A DNA stretch of 64,000 bases. It comes from Micromonospora sp. WMMD961. Its GTDB lineage: Bacteria; Actinomycetota; Actinomycetes; Mycobacteriales; Micromonosporaceae. The DNA is taken from NCBI RefSeq assembly GCF_029626145.1, contig NZ_JARUBJ010000002.1:4065501-4129500 (forward strand), read 5' to 3'. Both the position numbers and the translations under genes were made by a program. Positions 1-8,820 of the stretch are shown in pieces. The notes beneath the pieces were generated by a model. That model ran no database searches. It saw only the letters and a program-made list of their open reading frames with translations, and was not told the DNA's origin. Position 1 is the stretch's first letter; each line of letters starts with the position of its first letter.

Positions 1-132
1 ATCTGGCGCGCGGTGTGCGCCACTGTGCCCGACGCACCGCTGGTCGGTTACGAAGCCGCCCCGGACCTCGCCCCAGCCCTGGCGACCGGCTTCGTCCCCA
101 CCGGCCCGCTGCGGGTCTGGGTCCGCGACTAG
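1..132 (+). CDS. C-terminal end of an unidentified protein (partial)
   Basis: Frame 1 is open from the window edge to a TAG at 130-132 and encodes 43 residues ending in GPLRVWVRD. Codon choice (G/C in nearly every third position) matches the neighbouring genes, so this is probably the real end of a gene beginning upstream. Too little is present to assign a function; the final hydrophobic/Arg pattern would fit a GNAT-type acetyltransferase tail, but this is only a guess. It precedes the ileS leader in the same orientation, with the T-box region in between. Confidence 0.5.
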   Translation: MWRAVCATVPDAPLVGYEAAPDLAPALATGFVPTGPLRVWVRD

Positions 133-174
133 GACTCCAGGCGCACCCTCGACGCCCCCCAGGGTCCGCCCACG

Positions 175-420
175 GACAGCTATGCTCGACGGCATCGGCA
201 CCGATCCGGCCATCACCGGGGAGCCTCCGGAAGAACGGGCAGCTCGACCGCCCCAGTAGAACCGGACGTAGCGGCACGTCACGTCGCGAAAGTGAGCGGC
301 GCCCGCACCATCGGGGCGCAAGCGGGGTGGTACCGCGGAGTCCTGGCCATACGCCCGGCACTTCGTCCCCGCGTGGGCAGTGAGCTGATGCCCGCGTGAG
401 CGGACGTGGAGTGTAGGGAG
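175..420 (+). promoter_or_regulatory. T-box riboswitch leader of ileS
   Basis: The conserved T-box core GGGTGGTACCGCGG lies at 325-338. About 110 nt upstream, at roughly 200-240, is a stem I segment typical of actinobacterial ileS leaders (CCGATCCGGCCATCACCGGG at 201-220). It contains a candidate ATC (Ile) specifier at 212-214. T-boxes sense uncharged tRNA; actinobacterial ileS T-boxes are known to work mainly at translation initiation by exposing or masking the ribosome binding site. Here the likely Shine-Dalgarno, AGGGAG, is at 415-420, just before the ileS GTG at 428. The exact 5' boundary was not determined. Confidence 0.9.
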
Positions 421-427
421 AGCGTCG

Positions 428-3400
428 GTGCCGGACGGTCCGTTGAAGTCGCCATTCGTGCCACTACCCACCAAGATCGACCTTGGTGGGATGGACCGTA
501 CGGTAATCGAGTGGTGGCAGGCGAACAACGTGTTCGACCGGAGCCTGGAGCAGACGGCCGACGGCCCGCCGTGGGTGTTCTACGAGGGGCCGCCGACCGC
601 CAACGGCACCCCGGGCACCCACCACATCGAGGCGCGGGTCTTCAAGGACCTCTTCCCCCGCTACCGGACGATGCGGGGCTTCTCGGTGCCACGCCGGGCC
701 GGGTGGGACTGCCACGGCCTGCCGGTCGAGCTCGCGGTGGAGAAGGAGCTGGGCCTCAGCGGCAAGCCCGACATCGAGAAGATGGGCATCGCCGAGTTCA
801 ACGCCCGGTGCCGTACCTCGGTGCTGCGGCACGTCGACGAGTTCGTCCAGCTCAGTGAGCGGATGGGCTACTGGATCGACCTGGAGCACCCGTACGAGAC
901 GATGTCCCCGGAGTACGTGGACAGTGTCTGGTGGTCACTGAAGAAGATCCACGACGACGGGCGCCTGGTGGAGGACTTCCGGGTGGCCCCGTACTGCACC
1001 CGCGACGGCACGACCCTGTCCGACCACGAGGTGGCCCAGGGGTACGAGACAGTCACCGACCCGTCCGTGTACGTGCGGTTCCCGTTGCGCGAGCCGGTAG
1101 CCGGGCACCACGATGTCGAGCTGCTGATCTGGACCACCACCCCGTGGACCCTGGTGTCCAACACCGCCGTCGCCGTGCACCCCACTGTGACGTACACAGT
1201 CGCCCGCACCGAGCGGGGCACGTTCGTCGTCGCCGAGCCGCTGACCCGGCGGGTCCTCGGTGAGGAGGCGGAGATCCTGGCGACCGTGCCGGGGGCGGCC
1301 CTGGAGGGGTTGCGCTACGAGCGGCCGTTCGACCTGGTGGACATCCCGGACGCGCACCGCGTCGTCCTCGCGGACTACGTCACGACCGAGGACGGCACCG
1401 GCCTGGTGCACCAGGCGCCGGCCTTCGGCGCTGACGACCTGGCCGTCTGCCGCGCCTACGGGTTGCCGCTGGTGAACCCGGTCGCCCCGAACGGGCGGTT
1501 CCACGACGACATCGAGCTGGTCGGCGGGGTGTTCTTCAAGGACGCCGACGCGTTGCTCATCGACCGGCTCAGGGAGTCCGGTCGGTTGTTCCGGCACGAG
1601 CCGTTCGAGCACCCCTACCCGCACTGCTGGCGGTGCCACACCCCGCTGATGTACTACGCGCAGCCCTCCTGGTACATCCGGACCACCGAGGTACGCGACG
1701 AGCTGACCCGGGAGAACGAGAACACCAACTGGTTCCCGGAGCACATCAAACACGGCCGGTACGGCGACTGGCTGGAAAACAACATCGACTGGGCGGTGTC
1801 CCGCTCCCGGTACTGGGGCACCCCGCTGCCGCTGTGGCGCTGCCCGGACAACCACGTGACAGCGGTCGGCTCCCGCGCGGAGCTCGGCGAGCTGGCCGGC
1901 GCCGACCTGTCCGAGCTGGACCCGCACCGCCCGTACGTCGACGAGATCACCTTCGGGTGCCCGGACTGCGGCCGGACCGCCACCCGGGTCCCCGAGGTGA
2001 TCGACGCCTGGTACGACTCCGGAGCGATGCTGTTCGCCTCGTTGGGCTACCCGCACGTGCCGGGCAGCAGGGAGATCTTCGAGCGCACCTACCCGGCCCA
2101 GTACATCTGCGAGGCGATCGACCAGACGCGGGGATGGTTCTACACGCTGATGGCGGTGGGCACCCTGGTCTTCGACCGGTCCCCGTACGAGAACGTCGTC
2201 TGCCTCGGGCACATCCTGGCCGAGGACGGCCGCAAGATGAGCAAACACCTGGGCAACATCCTGCTGCCGATCCCGTTGATGGACACGCACGGCGCCGACG
2301 CGGTGCGCTGGTTCATGGCCTGCTCCGGCTCACCGTGGTCGCCGCGCCGGGTCGGGCCCGGCCCCCTCGACGAGATCGTCCGCAAGGTGTTGATGACCTA
2401 CTGGAACACCGCGGCGTTCTTCTCCCTCTACGCGGCGAACTCGACGTGGGCGCCACACCTGGCGCACCCGGTCGCCCAACGACCGGTGTTGGACCGGTGG
2501 ATCGTCGGCGAGGTCCACGCCCTCGCCGCCGCCGTGGACGAACGGATGCAGAACTACGACACCGCCCGCGCCGGCCGGCTGCTCGCCGACTTCGTCGACG
2601 ACCTGTCGAACTGGTACGTGCGGCGGTCGCGGCAGCGTTTCTGGGAGGGCGACCCGGACGCCCTGACCACCCTGTACGAGTGCCTCGACATCCTCACCCG
2701 GCTGCTCGCGCCGTTCGTTCCCTTCATCACGGAGCAGGTGTGGCAGCAGGTCATCCGGCACGGTGCCACGTCGGCACCCGAGTCGGTGCACCTGGCGACC
2801 TGGCCCACGCCCGACACCACGATGATCAGCGCGGAGTTGTCGGCCCAGGTGGCCACGGCGCGGGCGTTGGCCGAGGCGGGCCGGTCCGCGCGCAAGGCGA
2901 GCGGTCTGCGGATCCGCCAGCCGTTGAGCCGGGCGCTCGTCGGTCTACCGGCCGGCACCGTTCTCCCACCGGCGTTGCTGGACGACATCGGCGACGAGTT
3001 GAACGTCAAGGTCCTCGAACCGCTCGATCCGCAGAGCGGAGTCATCGACGTAAAGGTCAAGGCGAACTTCCGGGCCCTGGGCCGCCGGTTCGGCAACCGC
3101 ACGCAGCACGTCGCGAAGGCCATCGCCGGGGTGGACGCGCGGGAGTTGGTCGACGGCGTACGGGCGAACGGGACGTACCCGCTGTCGGTCGACGGTGCGC
3201 AGGTCGAGGTGGGGCTGGACGACATCCTGATCACGGAGGTGCCGCGGACCGGCTGGGTCGTGGAGTCCCAGCGCGGCGCGACGATCGCGCTCGACACCGA
3301 GCTCACCCCCGAACTGGCAGCCGAGGGCGTCGCACGCGACGTCGTCCGCATCGTCCAGCAGGCCCGCCGCGACGCCGATCTCGAGGTCGCCGACCGGATC

Positions 3401-3574
3401 ACGGTGACGGTCGCCGCGCCCGCGGATGTCGCGGCGGCGATCTCCGCGCACCAGAAGCTCATCGCGCACGAAACCCTCGCGCTGCAGCTCACGGTGGCGG
3501 ACGCGCTGTCGGAGGGTTACTCCGGCACCGTGGGCGACGGTCAGGAGATCGTCGTGCACGTGGTACGGGCCTGA
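428..3574 (+). CDS. ileS: isoleucyl-tRNA synthetase
   Basis: This class I synthetase of 1048 residues charges tRNA-Ile in the cytoplasm. The GTG start at 428 is chosen because AGGGAG lies 7 nt upstream and the protein then begins as expected, with the ATG at 491 as the internal alternative. The active-site signature reads PPTANGTPGTHH, so the usual HxGH is replaced by G63-T64-H65-H66. The KMSKS equivalent is KMSKH at 603-607. The C-terminal anticodon-binding region is followed by the long tail usual in actinobacterial and eukaryotic-type (IleS2) enzymes. Expression is probably governed by the T-box directly upstream. Confidence 0.97.
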   Translation: MPDGPLKSPFVPLPTKIDLGGMDRTVIEWWQANNVFDRSLEQTADGPPWVFYEGPPTANGTPGTHHIEARVFKDLFPRYRTMRGFSVPRRAGWDCHGLPVELAVEKELGLSGKPDIEKMGIAEFNARCRTSVLRHVDEFVQLSERMGYWIDLEHPYETMSPEYVDSVWWSLKKIHDDGRLVEDFRVAPYCTRDGTTLSDHEVAQGYETVTDPSVYVRFPLREPVAGHHDVELLIWTTTPWTLVSNTAVAVHPTVTYTVARTERGTFVVAEPLTRRVLGEEAEILATVPGAALEGLRYERPFDLVDIPDAHRVVLADYVTTEDGTGLVHQAPAFGADDLAVCRAYGLPLVNPVAPNGRFHDDIELVGGVFFKDADALLIDRLRESGRLFRHEPFEHPYPHCWRCHTPLMYYAQPSWYIRTTEVRDELTRENENTNWFPEHIKHGRYGDWLENNIDWAVSRSRYWGTPLPLWRCPDNHVTAVGSRAELGELAGADLSELDPHRPYVDEITFGCPDCGRTATRVPEVIDAWYDSGAMLFASLGYPHVPGSREIFERTYPAQYICEAIDQTRGWFYTLMAVGTLVFDRSPYENVVCLGHILAEDGRKMSKHLGNILLPIPLMDTHGADAVRWFMACSGSPWSPRRVGPGPLDEIVRKVLMTYWNTAAFFSLYAANSTWAPHLAHPVAQRPVLDRWIVGEVHALAAAVDERMQNYDTARAGRLLADFVDDLSNWYVRRSRQRFWEGDPDALTTLYECLDILTRLLAPFVPFITEQVWQQVIRHGATSAPESVHLATWPTPDTTMISAELSAQVATARALAEAGRSARKASGLRIRQPLSRALVGLPAGTVLPPALLDDIGDELNVKVLEPLDPQSGVIDVKVKANFRALGRRFGNRTQHVAKAIAGVDARELVDGVRANGTYPLSVDGAQVEVGLDDILITEVPRTGWVVESQRGATIALDTELTPELAAEGVARDVVRIVQQARRDADLEVADRITVTVAAPADVAAAISAHQKLIAHETLALQLTVADALSEGYSGTVGDGQEIVVHVVRA

Positions 3575-3592
3575 GCGCTGCCGGATGGACGA

Positions 3593-4489
3593 TCAGCCGA
3601 GACGGGTCAGGTCTTCCGGGGTCAGACGTAGGGCTCCGGCGGCGATGTTCTGCGCCAGGTGCTTCGGGTCCGCGGTGCCGGGGATGGCGAGCACGTGGGG
3701 GCCCTGGTGCAGGGTCCAGGCAAGACGTACCTGATGCGGTGTGACGCCGTGGGCGCGGGCGACGGCCTCGACCGCCTCGCTCTGCGTGGCGCTCGCGCCC
3801 CTCTCCCGGCCGGTGCCGGCGAGCGCGAAGAACGGCACGTAGGCGATGCCCCGCTCGCCGCAGACCCGGACGACGTCGTCCTGCTCCCGGTAGGCGTCCA
3901 CGCCGTAGTTGTTCTGTACGCAGACCACCGGCGCGATGCCCGCCACCTCGTCGAGCTGCTCGGGCCGGACGCCGGAGAGCCCGAGGTGCCGGATCAGCCC
4001 GGCGGCGCGCAGGTCGGCGAGCGCGCCGAACCGGTCGACCAGCGGCACCTCGCCGGACCCCCGACCCAGGCGTAGGTTCACCACGTCGAGGTGGTCGCGG
4101 CCGAGCCGACGCAGGTTCTCCTCCACCTGGGCGCGCAACTGCGCAGGGGTGAACGCCTCGGTGAAGCCCGCCTCCGGGTCGTACCCGAAACCGACCTTGG
4201 TGGCGATGACCAGATCCTTTGGGTACGGGGCGAGCGCCGCGCGGATCAGCTCGGTGGCGTAGCGGGCCGGGCCGGTGCCGACCCGCAGGGTTCCGCCGGG
4301 CGAGACGTAGAACGCCGCAGTGTCGATGTGGTCGACGCCCAGCTCGACGGCGCGGCGCAGCAGGGCGACGGCCGGCTCGGGGTCGGGGTTCGCGGTGATG
4401 CGCATGGAGCCGAAGCCCATCCGGCGCACGGTGTGGTCGCCCAGTGTCCAGGTGCCCGCCGCGGCGGCGGTGATCTCGTCGGTCGGCAT
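3593..4489 (-). CDS. aldo/keto reductase
   Basis: This 298-residue cytoplasmic NADPH-dependent oxidoreductase has a TIM-barrel fold. Visible landmarks are the N-terminal GFGSMR, the catalytic Asp/Tyr region VDHIDTAAFY near residues 52-61, the Lys segment VIATKVGFG, and the C-terminal cofactor segment (WTLHQGPHVLAIPGT). The normal Lys and His neighbourhood of AKRs appears intact. It is convergent with ileS (18-nt gap). The ATG at 4489 is the first in-frame start after the intergenic region shared with the MFS gene. The substrate cannot be predicted; the family most resembles the AKR subgroup adjacent to YdbC-like enzymes. Confidence 0.9.
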   Translation of the reverse strand: MPTDEITAAAAGTWTLGDHTVRRMGFGSMRITANPDPEPAVALLRRAVELGVDHIDTAAFYVSPGGTLRVGTGPARYATELIRAALAPYPKDLVIATKVGFGYDPEAGFTEAFTPAQLRAQVEENLRRLGRDHLDVVNLRLGRGSGEVPLVDRFGALADLRAAGLIRHLGLSGVRPEQLDEVAGIAPVVCVQNNYGVDAYREQDDVVRVCGERGIAYVPFFALAGTGRERGASATQSEAVEAVARAHGVTPHQVRLAWTLHQGPHVLAIPGTADPKHLAQNIAAGALRLTPEDLTRLG

Positions 4490-4562
4490 CGGGCGACCCT
4501 AACCAGCCCGGGTACGCGGCGCAGTCGGCCACGCACCCGATACCGCTCGGCGGTGGTCCGGG

Positions 4563-5816
4563 TTAGATTTGGTTGGCTGACGAGACGGCGTGCGGCGGGC
4601 GCAGCACCGGCACCAGCAGCAGGGTCGGCAGTAGCAGCAACGGCACCGCCAGCAGGGCACGTAGGGTGCCGACCTGGTCGCCGAGCAGCCCCAGCAGCGG
4701 AGGGCCGCCGAGGAACGCGGTGTAGCCGATCACCGCGACCACGCTCACCCGCACCGCCGCGTGCGCCTCGTCGTCGGCTGCCGCGCTCATCCCGACCGGG
4801 AAGCCCAGCGACGCACCGAGCCCCCACAGCGCGACGCCGAGAACGGCCACCGGCCCGGAGCCGGCCAGTACGGCGAGGCCAGCGCCGACCACGGCGAGCC
4901 CGATGGTGCCGCTGAGCACCGGCACCCGACCCCACCGGTCCAGCGCGACGGTGCCGGCGGTGCGCCCGACGGTCATGCCCACGACGAAGACGGCGAAGAC
5001 GGCCGCGCCGGCGGCCTCGCTGAGGTCCCGTCCGTCGATGAACGCGACGGCCAGCCAGTCGTTGGCGGCTCCCTCGGTGAACGCCGCCACCAGGACGAAC
5101 AACCCGATCAGCAGGGTGCGCGGCTCCCGCCAGGCGGCGAGCTGCGCCCGGCGGCGGGCTGCCGGCGTGGCGTCGGCCGGGTCGCCGGTGTGGTCGGTGC
5201 CCACGGGCAGGTACGTCCGGGCGGCGAGCACCGTGCCGGTCAACACGACCACCGCCACCGCGACGAGGTGCGCGCCGACCGCCACGTCGAACCGGGCCGC
5301 CCCGGCGCCGAGCGCCGCGCCGGCCACCGAACCGAGGCTCCACCCCGCGTGGAAACGGGGCATGATCGTGCGGCCCAGTCGCCGCTCCACCGCCGCGCCC
5401 TCGACGTTCATCGCCACGTCGCAGGCGCCGGAGCCGTAGCCGAAGGCGACGAGGCCCAGGGCGACGACGGCGAACGACCCGGTCGACGTGGCACCCAGCC
5501 CCGCCACGGTCAGGCCGACAGCGACCACCCCGGTGGCCAGCGCGACGGTACGGGCCGCGCCGAGTCGCTGGGCGAGCAGCCCGGCGGTGGGCATGGCGAG
5601 CAGCGCGCCGACGCTCATCGCCAGCAACAGCAGCCCGAGCCGGCCGGCGGACAGGTCCAACGCCTCGCGGACCGCCGGCACCCGGGAGAACCAACTGCCG
5701 ACGGCGAGCCCGTTGAGGGCGAAGGTGACCGCGACGGCGTTGCGGGCGAGCAACACCGCCCGCGCGGACGGTGCTGCGGCGGCCGGGGCTACCGGTCGAC
5801 TGGTGGGGGCGCTCAC
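4563..5816 (-). CDS. MFS transporter
   Basis: About 417 residues are almost entirely made of hydrophobic helices (around 12 predicted), with the basic loop between helices 2 and 3 expected of the major facilitator superfamily (GLLAQRLGAARTV). It is an inner-membrane secondary transporter, probably a drug- or sugar-efflux-type permease. The GTG at 5816 is preferred because a purine-rich GAGGAAGAGGA lies just upstream; an upstream GTG at 5864 would overlap the operator-like palindrome. It is divergent from the LacI gene at 5978, suggesting control by that regulator. The substrate is unknown. Confidence 0.88.
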   Translation of the reverse strand: MSAPTSRPVAPAAAAPSARAVLLARNAVAVTFALNGLAVGSWFSRVPAVREALDLSAGRLGLLLLAMSVGALLAMPTAGLLAQRLGAARTVALATGVVAVGLTVAGLGATSTGSFAVVALGLVAFGYGSGACDVAMNVEGAAVERRLGRTIMPRFHAGWSLGSVAGAALGAGAARFDVAVGAHLVAVAVVVLTGTVLAARTYLPVGTDHTGDPADATPAARRRAQLAAWREPRTLLIGLFVLVAAFTEGAANDWLAVAFIDGRDLSEAAGAAVFAVFVVGMTVGRTAGTVALDRWGRVPVLSGTIGLAVVGAGLAVLAGSGPVAVLGVALWGLGASLGFPVGMSAAADDEAHAAVRVSVVAVIGYTAFLGGPPLLGLLGDQVGTLRALLAVPLLLLPTLLLVPVLRPPHAVSSANQI

Positions 5817-5865
5817 GGGGGCGGGTCCTCTTCCTCGGGGTGGTCTCCTGGCACGATCGCACACC

Positions 5866-5879
5866 TGAGAGCGCTACCA
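5866..5879. promoter_or_regulatory. candidate LacI/CebR-like operator
   Basis: The sequence TGAGAGCGCTACCA matches the CebR-type operator TGGGAGCGCTCCCA at 12 of 14 positions, with the central AGCGCT intact. It lies in the gap between the MFS gene and the divergent LacI-family gene, an ideal place for a repressor to control both promoters. Binding is inferred from sequence only. Confidence 0.5.
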
Positions 5880-5977
5880 CCACAAGCCGTAGCCGCCCCT
5901 TACCGCCGGTGGGCTCACCGGGGCATGATGTGAGCAGGCGTTTGTCCGACCGGGCGGGCCTCGGCGGGGAGGCGACG

Positions 5978-6964
5978 ATGACGGCAGCGGCACACCGACC
6001 GGCAACTCTCGAGGACGTCGCGCGGGTTGCCGGGGTGTCCCGGTCCACCGCGTCGCGGGTGATCGCCGGCACGGGGTTCGCCTCGCCGGCGGCCCGGGAA
6101 CTGGTCGCGGCCGCTGTCGACCAGCTCGGCTACGTACCCAACCCGGCTGCCCGGGCGCTGGTCCGCGGCGGTGGCGTTCGGATGGTCGTGGCGGTTCTGG
6201 GGACCAGTGCGGCGGTGTTGGACGACCCGTACGTGCACCAGGTGGTCGGTTCGGCGGCGCGGGTGTGCACACCCGTCGGTGTCGGTGTGGCGTTGCACTG
6301 GCTGCCGCTCGGCGACCCGGGCGGGTTGGCCCAGCTCGACGATCGCAGCGTGTGCGGGGTGATCCTGGTCAACACCACCGAGGAGTTGCTGGAGTCGGTG
6401 CCCCGCTCGTTGCGCGGTCGGGTGGCCTCGATCGGCGTCGGCTCGGCGAGCGTGCCGTCGTTCGACGTCGACAACGGTGCCGGGTCCGAGGCGGTGCTGC
6501 ACCACCTGTACGCGACGGGTCGCCGCCGGATCGCCATGGTGGCCGGCCCTCGGTGGCTGCCCTGCGCGCAGCGCCCGGTGGAGACGTACCGTCGGCTGAT
6601 GCACCAGGCGGGCCTGCCGCAGCGGTTGCTGCCCGGGGACTTCAGGGCGGCGGCCGGCCGGGCGGCGGCCGGCGTGGCACTGCGGCAGTGGCCGGACATC
6701 GACGCGATCTACGCGATCAGCGACGACACCGCTCTCGGGGTGATCGCGGGCCTGCGGGACGCCGGGGTGCGGGTGCCCTGCGACGTCGCGGTGGCCGGCT
6801 TCGACGACATTCCGCTGGCCGGGCTGACCGCACCGGCGCTGACCACGGCGAGCCACCCGGTGGGGCGGATCGCCGCCGCGGCGGCCAACGCCCTTTTGGA
6901 CGGACGTCCGGCCGCGCCGGTGACCCTCTTCCCGTCCACCCTGGTGGCCCGGGCCAGCGCCTGA
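5978..6964 (+). CDS. LacI family transcriptional regulator
   Basis: This 328-residue DNA-binding repressor has the LacI helix-turn-helix at the N-terminus (TLEDVARVAGVSRSTASRVI) followed by a periplasmic-binding-protein-like effector domain. The family end motif FDDIPLAGLTAPALTT is present. The ATG at 5978 is chosen because GGGGAGGCG precedes it and the HTH starts at residue 10. It is divergent from the MFS transporter with a CebR-like palindrome between them, so it probably controls the transporter and itself in response to an unknown small ligand. Domain architecture is complete and the length is normal for the family. Confidence 0.93.
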   Translation: MTAAAHRPATLEDVARVAGVSRSTASRVIAGTGFASPAARELVAAAVDQLGYVPNPAARALVRGGGVRMVVAVLGTSAAVLDDPYVHQVVGSAARVCTPVGVGVALHWLPLGDPGGLAQLDDRSVCGVILVNTTEELLESVPRSLRGRVASIGVGSASVPSFDVDNGAGSEAVLHHLYATGRRRIAMVAGPRWLPCAQRPVETYRRLMHQAGLPQRLLPGDFRAAAGRAAAGVALRQWPDIDAIYAISDDTALGVIAGLRDAGVRVPCDVAVAGFDDIPLAGLTAPALTTASHPVGRIAAAAANALLDGRPAAPVTLFPSTLVARASA

Positions 6965-7010
6965 CCGGTGGGTCGGCGGGTCGCCGAGTGACCCGGGGCG
7001 ACGGCCCGGT

Positions 7011-8138
7011 TCAGACAGCGGGCAGGCCGAGTGCCTCGTCGACCCGGGCGAGGACGGCGGCGTCGTCCTCGGGGTTGACGCCGCGCAGCAGGTCGATGGC
7101 CGTGGCCCGGACCTGCCCGATGATCATCGCTAGCGGCAGGGTCTGCGTGGTGCCGAAGAGCTGGCCGGCGGTGTGCACGGCAGCCAGGGCCGCCTCGTCG
7201 GCCCGCGCGGCGTGCTGGTCGGCATGCTCGTCCTGCCCCTCCAGGTCGGCGGCGAGGGCGGCGCCGGCGTGGCGGACCGCCTCGGCCAACGACCGCAGGG
7301 CGAGGCCCAACTCGGGCGGGGCCGGGGTGTGCAGACGGCTGAGCGTCACGCCGGCGCGGGCGAGCACCCGCACGTTGCGGACGACGTAGTCGGTCTGCCG
7401 GATCGACTGGTCCACCGAGCGCAGCCGACCGATGTGCCGGCGTCGACGGACGTTCAGCCGCAGCGCCTCGCCGGCGGCGAGCACTCCGTCGCGCAGCCCG
7501 TCCACCCGGGCGTCCATCCCCCGGGCCCGGGTCAACGCGGTGACCGCGGCGGTCTCGTCACGGTGGTCCAGCGCGTCCGCGATCCCGCCGAGCAGCCCGG
7601 CCAACTCGTCGAAGGTCCGCCGGACCTCGGCGACCAGCGGAGCCAGTGGGCGCCGGGCGTCGACCAGCAGACTGGCCGCGAGCGCGACCGCGCCACCGAT
7701 CAACGCGTCGACGAAGCGGAACGGCACCAACGTCCCGTCCGGTGGTGCGACCACCACCAGGTAGAGCGCGGAGACCGCGGCCTGCACCAGCGTCACGCCG
7801 GTGGCGCCGAAGGCCACCGCGAGCAGGACGGTGAGCAGGATGACGGTGAAAACCGTCCAGGTACTGCCCGGGCCGAGCGCCTGCACCACCAGATCCGCGA
7901 CGAGCACCCCGGCGGCGACGCCGAGGACGACCTCGACGGCCCGCCGGATGCGTTGGCCTCGGGCCTGACCGAGGACGATCAGCGCGGCGGCCGGCGCGAA
8001 GAAGGGCTGCGGATGCCCGAGCAACCGGGTGGCCAGCAGCCAGGCCACCGTCGCCGCGAGGGTGGCCTCCAGCACCGGCAGCCAGCCGTGCCGCAGTCGT
8101 CCGCCAGCCGTCCGCAGGGCCCTGAACCGCATCATCAC
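7011..8138 (-). CDS. FUSC family membrane protein (aromatic-acid exporter-like)
   Basis: A membrane protein of about 375 residues. The N-terminal third carries a block of around six hydrophobic helices (ATLAATVAWLLATRLL, then PFFAPAAALIVLG), matching the FUSC/ArAE efflux fold. A long soluble helical region follows, containing RRRRHIGRLRSVDQSIRQTD. The start is placed at GTG 8138 because TAGGAGA lies 7 nt upstream, with ATGs at 8135 and 8132 also possible. An open frame continues upstream into the 23-bp tandem repeats, but that extension is repeat-encoded and not credible as protein. Convergent with the LacI gene. Substrate unknown. Confidence 0.82.
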   Translation of the reverse strand: MMMRFRALRTAGGRLRHGWLPVLEATLAATVAWLLATRLLGHPQPFFAPAAALIVLGQARGQRIRRAVEVVLGVAAGVLVADLVVQALGPGSTWTVFTVILLTVLLAVAFGATGVTLVQAAVSALYLVVVAPPDGTLVPFRFVDALIGGAVALAASLLVDARRPLAPLVAEVRRTFDELAGLLGGIADALDHRDETAAVTALTRARGMDARVDGLRDGVLAAGEALRLNVRRRRHIGRLRSVDQSIRQTDYVVRNVRVLARAGVTLSRLHTPAPPELGLALRSLAEAVRHAGAALAADLEGQDEHADQHAARADEAALAAVHTAGQLFGTTQTLPLAMIIGQVRATAIDLLRGVNPEDDAAVLARVDEALGLPAV

Positions 8139-8310
8139 CCGATTTCTCCTACCCGCGCCAACCAGCCCGCCACGCCCGGCCTGAGCCCGCACGTCGCCAG
8201 CACGCCCCAACCGCACGGCACGGCGCCGTCGACCCCGGCACCACCGCCGACGCACGCCACCGCACCGCCCGCCCGCCTGCCCGCCCGCCCCGCACCATGC
8301 CGCCCGCTTC

Positions 8311-8596
8311 CCCTTTGGAGCTGATGCCGCAAACGAATCGCGCCGTGAACGCATGAGGCGCGATGCCGCGACCCCCCACGCGCGATGCCGTGAACCCACC
8401 ACGCGCGATGCCGTAAACCCACCACGCGCGATGCCGTAAACCCACCACGCGCGATGCCGTAAACCCACCACGCGCGATGCCGTAAACCCACCACGCGCGA
8501 TGCCGTAAACCCACCACGCGCGATGCCGTAAACCCACCACGCGCGATGCCGTAAACCGACCACGCGTGATGTCGCAAACGATTCAGCTCCAAAGGG
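8311..8596. repeat. tandem-repeat island bracketed by a 14-bp inverted repeat
   Basis: The arms CCCTTTGGAGCTGA (8311-8324) and TCAGCTCCAAAGGG (8583-8596) are perfect inverted repeats. Just inside them lie related sequences, GATGCCGCAAACGA on the left and GATGTCGCAAACGA on the right, in direct orientation. They enclose the 23-bp array described separately. No transposase or other credible coding sequence lies inside, so this could be a non-autonomous mobile element or a recombination hot spot. Confidence 0.7.
8356..8580. repeat. 23-bp tandem repeat array
   Basis: The unit ACGCGCGATGCCGTAAACCCACC recurs with exact 23-nt periodicity. Starts are at 8378, 8401, 8424, 8447, 8470, 8493, 8516, 8539 and 8562 (the last degenerate), preceded by a 22-nt degenerate copy at 8356. 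The six copies from 8401 to 8538 are identical, implying recent expansion. Because 23 is not a multiple of three, all three frames stay open across the array and give spurious reading frames repeating every 23 residues. The array lies between the FUSC gene start and the TetR gene end. Confidence 0.95.
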
Positions 8597-8683
8597 CCGA
8601 ACCGCAGCACCCCACCGGCGGCCCACAGCCGTGCGAGGTGATCGTCTCCCAGCACGCGTCAGACCTGCTCACCGGGGCTGCAC

Positions 8684-8715
8684 GGCGCGGCGCCGGCGCG
8701 CGGCGCCGGCGCGCC
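8684..8715. other. GC-only hairpin-forming sequence
   Basis: The segment GGCGCGGCGCCGGCGCG followed by CGGCGCCGGCGCGCC is nearly self-complementary and could fold into a very stable hairpin. It lies in the roughly 680-nt non-coding stretch 8139-8820, downstream of the TetR gene, and might act as its terminator. There is no T-tract. Apart from this and the repeat island, nothing recognisable is seen in the stretch. Confidence 0.4.
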
Positions 8716-8820
8716 GAGCCCACGCCAGGCCCTCGCGCCCCGGCGTACTGGACAGGCCCGCGCGCTGACAGGTGAGCGCACCCGCCACGCCCGCACCGCC
8801 ACGCCCGCACGTCGGTCGGG

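Noticed and set aside
428..3574. Long antisense and out-of-frame reading frames over ileS
   Set aside because: They are a by-product of high GC in third codon positions; the ileS frame has clear motifs and a T-box leader.
8356..8580. CRISPR array
   Set aside because: The repeats are directly adjacent with no spacers, and no cas genes are present.
8135..8655. Several long minus-strand reading frames through the 23-bp array with 23-residue protein repeats
   Set aside because: A 23-bp unit keeps all three frames open by itself; no ribosome sites or non-repeat homology support them.
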